64,000 nt of DNA from JAICUF01 sp038250675 (lineage in GTDB: Bacteria > Gemmatimonadota > Gemmatimonadetes > Gemmatimonadales > GWC2-71-9): assembly GCA_038250675.1 (NCBI GenBank), contig JBBSCB010000011.1:1-64000 (forward strand), written 5' to 3'. Below, in pieces: positions 61,461 through 64,000 of this stretch. How positions within the stretch are numbered: position 1 is the first letter of the stretch; every line of letters begins with the position of its first letter. The notes beneath the pieces are model-generated. The model had not been told where the DNA came from, searched no databases, and saw only the letters and a list, made by a program, of their open reading frames with translations. A program made the translations under genes and the position numbers.

Positions 61461-62318
61461 TCAGTCTCCCCGGTTGGTCTCGAGCAGCGCCTTGACGCGC
61501 AGGAGGTCCTCATCGAGCCGGCGGTCGGGATCGTCGCCGAACAGCTCGGCGATAACCTTCCCCAGCGCTCCCGCCGGCGGCATGTAGCAGATGCGTACGT
61601 CCACCCGGGTGCCGGTCAGCGTCGGGCTGAACCGGACCGTCCCCTGCTGCTGGACGGCACTTCCCGGCTCGCTCTTCCAGCCGATGCGGCGACCGGGAAT
61701 CAGGTCGGTGATCGAGGCGGTCCAGGTGACAGGCAGGCCCGCGGGGCCGTCCACGCTCCACCGGGACCGATCGCCGCCCAGATCGGTGACTGCGTTCACA
61801 TGCGACAGGAAGAGCGAAAAGTTGTCGTAGTTGCGCCAGAAATCGAACACCCGGGCGGGCGGCGCCTCGATCTCGATCGTGCGTTGCGCATCCACGGCCT
61901 GGCGCCGCTCACGCAGCAGGCCGAACCCGGCGGCATCGGCCTGCTTGAGGCCGGTCGCGAGCATCGTCGTGCCCACAGTGCGCATCGCGCGGCCAACGTT
62001 GCCGCGGCGCGCGAGGCCATAGGCGGCGAGCGCCCCGCCGGCTACACCCATGATCGCGCTGGACGTGCGCAACCGGGCGGGGCCGCCGCCGGACCGCTGC
62101 AGGTGAGCGTCCAGCCCATCGATGTCGTCGTACCGCCGGGCGATCGTCGTCGGCCATCGGGTCGCGGCATCCGGGAGGTAATCCGCATCGAGACCGGCGC
62201 GGATAGCATCGATCCGTCGGCGCAGGCGGGTTCGCCGCTCCGCGCCCCGTTCGGGGTCGAAGAGATACATCAGCCCGGCACCGGCCACCGCACCGGCGAG
62301 AAATGTCCGCGTGCTCAC
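61461..62318 (-). CDS. SRPBCC family protein with membrane anchor
   Basis: A 285-aa protein. The first about 40 residues hold a hydrophobic helix (F-L-A-G-A-V-A-G-A-G-L-M-Y-L-F-D-P). A linker with D-x-L-x-A-H is next; a second short hydrophobic part is near 105-125 (V-A-G-G-A-L-A-A-Y-G). The SRPBCC domain (about 145-275) has I-E-I-E-A-P-P-A-R-V-F-D-F-W-R-N-Y and G-T-R-V-D-V-R-I-C-Y. GTG 62318 overlaps the stop of the upstream gene (GTGA). Paralogue of 59620. Confidence 0.85.
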   Translation of the reverse strand: MSTRTFLAGAVAGAGLMYLFDPERGAERRTRLRRRIDAIRAGLDADYLPDAATRWPTTIARRYDDIDGLDAHLQRSGGGPARLRTSSAIMGVAGGALAAYGLARRGNVGRAMRTVGTTMLATGLKQADAAGFGLLRERRQAVDAQRTIEIEAPPARVFDFWRNYDNFSLFLSHVNAVTDLGGDRSRWSVDGPAGLPVTWTASITDLIPGRRIGWKSEPGSAVQQQGTVRFSPTLTGTRVDVRICYMPPAGALGKVIAELFGDDPDRRLDEDLLRVKALLETNRGD

Positions 62319-62962
62319 CGGGCCCGTCCCGACTCGTAATCCGAGTGGTGGTGAACCCGGACGGGGCTCCTGCGCTCGGAGCCGGCCCATGCCGGACTCT
62401 GCGCGTCGGCGCCCGCCGCGACGCCGGTCGCGGCCACGCCCAGGTCACCGTGGCGGGCCTCCAGAATTTCGCCCGCATCCGCGGCACGACTGCCGGGATC
62501 GACGCTCAGCAGGGTGCCACCGGCACGGAATCCTCGCTCGAAGTGTTCTGCCTCCTCCGCTGGCACCCCCAGGCCCACGAGTGCACCGAAGACCACGTCG
62601 GTCGCGGCACCGATCCCCGCACCGGCAGCCGCCGTAGCGCCGGCAACGCCGAGGGCCGAGGCCAGCATGCCGCCCGCGATGACGGGGCCCACGCCGGGGA
62701 TCACCAGGGCACCGACGCCGACGAGCAGGCCCACCAGCCCGCCGAGTACGCCGCCGCTCACCGCCCCGGTGGTCGCGCCTTCAGCGGCCAGCGTTCCGGT
62801 TCCGTGGATCAGCTCGCCCTCGCCGTCACGCTCGCGAGTCGCGACGCCGATGCCGGTGCGCGGGAACCCGGCGTCCTGCAGTTCGCGAATGGCGCGTTCG
62901 GCATCATCCCGCTCGGCAAAGAGCGCGACGACGACCTGCGGGCGCGGACCTGCATTGAGCAT
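62315..62962 (-). CDS. Glycine-zipper stress protein (YflT/GSP17M-like)
   Basis: A 215-aa protein. N-terminal V-V-V-A-L-F-A-E-R-D-D-A-E-R-A-I-R-E-L fits the YflT/GSP17M stress-protein fold (about 8-40). Residues about 65-130 are a Gly/Ala-rich membrane segment (G-G-V-L-G-G-L-V-G-L-L-V-G-V-G-A-L-V-I-P). The second half returns to an acidic-basic soluble domain. GAGGAGG precedes ATG 62962. It is first in the operon of SRPBCC, unknown 89-aa, channel and SRPBCC genes, suggesting an envelope-stress unit. Confidence 0.82.
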   Translation of the reverse strand: MLNAGPRPQVVVALFAERDDAERAIRELQDAGFPRTGIGVATRERDGEGELIHGTGTLAAEGATTGAVSGGVLGGLVGLLVGVGALVIPGVGPVIAGGMLASALGVAGATAAAGAGIGAATDVVFGALVGLGVPAEEAEHFERGFRAGGTLLSVDPGSRAADAGEILEARHGDLGVAATGVAAGADAQSPAWAGSERRSPVRVHHHSDYESGRAR

Positions 62963-63027
62963 CAGAGCCTCCTCTCGGTGTCAGTACCTATGATGGCGCC
63001 GCCGGCCACAAATTCCTGTGACAGGCC

Positions 63028-63888
63028 TCACACCGACGGCCGGTCGAGTCGCTCACGAAAGAACTGCCAGAGGGTGACTGTCGCATCCAGCGCGTGCGTC
63101 GCCCGCCCGATGATCCGCTCTGGAAGCAGCCGCACGCCCCCGGGCCACACGTGGCCCGAATCCGCGATCTCGCCGTAACGGGCGACGGCGCCACCGGAGC
63201 AGACGAAGTCCTGCCAGGCGATCAGCGACTCGCGCCGCTCCCGGGACGGCCGGGTGCATCCGGCTCCAGCGAGCCACCGGTCCAGTGACCGCCGGGCCGG
63301 CGGATGGTATTCCGATCGGCCCCACGGCGTCACGACCTCCCCGCCACTAATGGGATTGAGCGGGTCGCACGCGCCCATGAGGTACATGAGCGAGACCGGT
63401 CGTGCGGGCATGGGTCGCTCGATCCAGCAGTGCCCGGCCACGGCGCCAACGGCCGTCACGCGCTCCGCCAGCTCGGCACCGGCCCGGAATGCGAGTCCGG
63501 CACCGTTGGAAAAGCCGGCCAGCAGCACCGCGCGCGACAGGAGCGGCGTCCGCCGCGCCGTCTCATCCATCAGTGCGGCCAGAAAGCCAACATCGTCGAT
63601 CTGCCGACTGGCGGCGTGGCCCCGTCCCGAGCCGTCGTTCCACGCCTGCGGGTTGAGACGGAACTGCGGCGGGCTGGCCGGCTCGCGCGCCGTGCCCTCG
63701 GGCAGGAGCACCACGAATCCGTCGCGGTCGCCAAGTGCGTTCCAGCCGGTGTTTCGCGCCGCGAGCTCCCCCGTGCCGCCGGCGCCGTGGAGCATCACCA
63801 CCAGCGGCAGCGGGCCCTGGTGTGCGGCCGGACGGTGCAGCCAGGCTCGCCGGCGGAGCCCGCCATGCTCCAACTCGACTAGCTCCAT
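63028..63888 (-). CDS. PHB depolymerase/LpqC-like alpha/beta hydrolase
   Basis: A 286-aa serine hydrolase. P-L-V-V-M-L-H-G-A-G-G-T is the oxyanion loop (about residue 33), the nucleophile is G-F-S-N-G-A-G, and G-H-V-W-P-G-G holds the catalytic His near the end. This matches the PHB-depolymerase/LpqC group of esterases. No signal peptide is seen if it starts at ATG 63888. ATG 63954 would add 22 residues but then overlap the start of the plus-strand gene, so the shorter form is preferred. The substrate is unknown. Confidence 0.82.
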   Translation of the reverse strand: MELVELEHGGLRRRAWLHRPAAHQGPLPLVVMLHGAGGTGELAARNTGWNALGDRDGFVVLLPEGTAREPASPPQFRLNPQAWNDGSGRGHAASRQIDDVGFLAALMDETARRTPLLSRAVLLAGFSNGAGLAFRAGAELAERVTAVGAVAGHCWIERPMPARPVSLMYLMGACDPLNPISGGEVVTPWGRSEYHPPARRSLDRWLAGAGCTRPSRERRESLIAWQDFVCSGGAVARYGEIADSGHVWPGGVRLLPERIIGRATHALDATVTLWQFFRERLDRPSV

Positions 63889-63952
63889 CGGATCTGCGAG
63901 AGCGTAGGCTGCGTCACAGGCACCACCCCAGGCATGATGACAAATTGACACC

Positions 63953-64000
63953 ATGAACGCACCACCGCTGCTCCGCCTGACCGACTGCGGCCTCTACTGC
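63953..64000 (+). CDS. Ligase-associated DNA exonuclease-like protein (partial, 5' end)
   Basis: Sixteen codons from ATG 63953 read M-N-A-P-P-L-L-R-L-T-D-C-G-L-Y-C before the window ends. The string L-L-x-L-T-D-x-G-L-Y-C is the usual start of the MBL-fold 'ligase-associated DNA exonuclease', often next to an ATP-dependent ligase and helicase. The identity rests only on these residues. It diverges from the hydrolase gene. Confidence 0.5.
   Translation, partial: MNAPPLLRLTDCGLYC

Noticed and set aside
63889..63954. Upstream ATG for the PHB-depolymerase-like protein
   Set aside because: It would overlap the start codon of the divergent gene and add no signal peptide-like sequence.

Overview
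The window is 64 kb of high-GC chromosomal bacterial DNA with about 62 genes packed tightly, many joined by ATGA/GTGA stop-start overlaps. GTG starts are common, and TAA, TAG and TGA are all used as stops. I found no rRNA, tRNA, CRISPR array, phage block or insertion sequence. Several traits fit Gemmatimonadota best: a propeller-M23 fusion peptidase, TonB receptors with carboxypeptidase-like N-termini, paired Tat-exported ferritin-like proteins and a DbpA-tail protein. This assignment is inference from gene content, not a phylogenetic result.

Left third. A GAF-domain gene overlaps NAD-dependent DNA ligase ligA (0.35-3.2 kb). After these come a V4R sensor gene, a DUF4097 adhesin-like gene, a phosphoribosyltransferase, a TPR protein with an Ig-like lipoprotein, and a long-chain acyl-CoA synthetase. 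A minus-strand operon queD-folE-M23 peptidase-Trm112-like gene follows (8.5-11.8 kb), with a terminator-like hairpin and U-tract in its leader. Next is a DNA-end-processing region on the minus strand (12.3-22.3 kb): GNAT-sbcC-sbcD, then a plus-strand ClC chloride transporter, then herA-nurA behind a 169-aa unknown and a class I aminotransferase. This puts the bacterial versions of Mre11-Rad50 and HerA-NurA within 10 kb.

Middle. A plus-strand run carries a DbpA-tail protein, thymidine kinase (HU runs opposite), coaE, gcvH, gcvP and a lipoate ligase, the last of which probably lipoylates GcvH. No gcvT lies here. A complete five-gene Dpp-type peptide ABC transporter follows (31.1-36.6 kb). A CsbD stress protein, PhzF, a CsaA-like protein, a D-aminopeptidase (DppA, M55) and an SDR lie just beyond it. 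A metallophosphoesterase and a TonB receptor diverge from an AT-rich promoter holding a direct repeat.

Right third. A minus-strand operon (49.2 to 44.5 kb) encodes a membrane protein, a winged-helix regulator, undecaprenyl diphosphate synthase (uppS), three membrane proteins and an SDR. Two of its genes look damaged: uppS has an in-frame TAG, and the DUF4173-like gene appears frameshifted near its 3' end. Two similar inverted repeats, upstream of the operon and at the uppS start, are candidate operators for its regulator. Next come mscL with a zinc-ribbon tail, a STAS-like protein and an MBL-rhodanese protein. A three-gene operon follows with two duplicated propeller lipoproteins and a TonB receptor, closed by a 17-bp perfect terminator. 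Then lie two ferritin-like proteins, a flavin oxidoreductase, and an envelope/stress operon (62.9 to 59.6 kb) with a glycine-zipper protein, two SRPBCC proteins and a K+-channel-like protein with an unusual filter. The last features are a PHB-depolymerase-like hydrolase and the first codons of a ligase-associated exonuclease.
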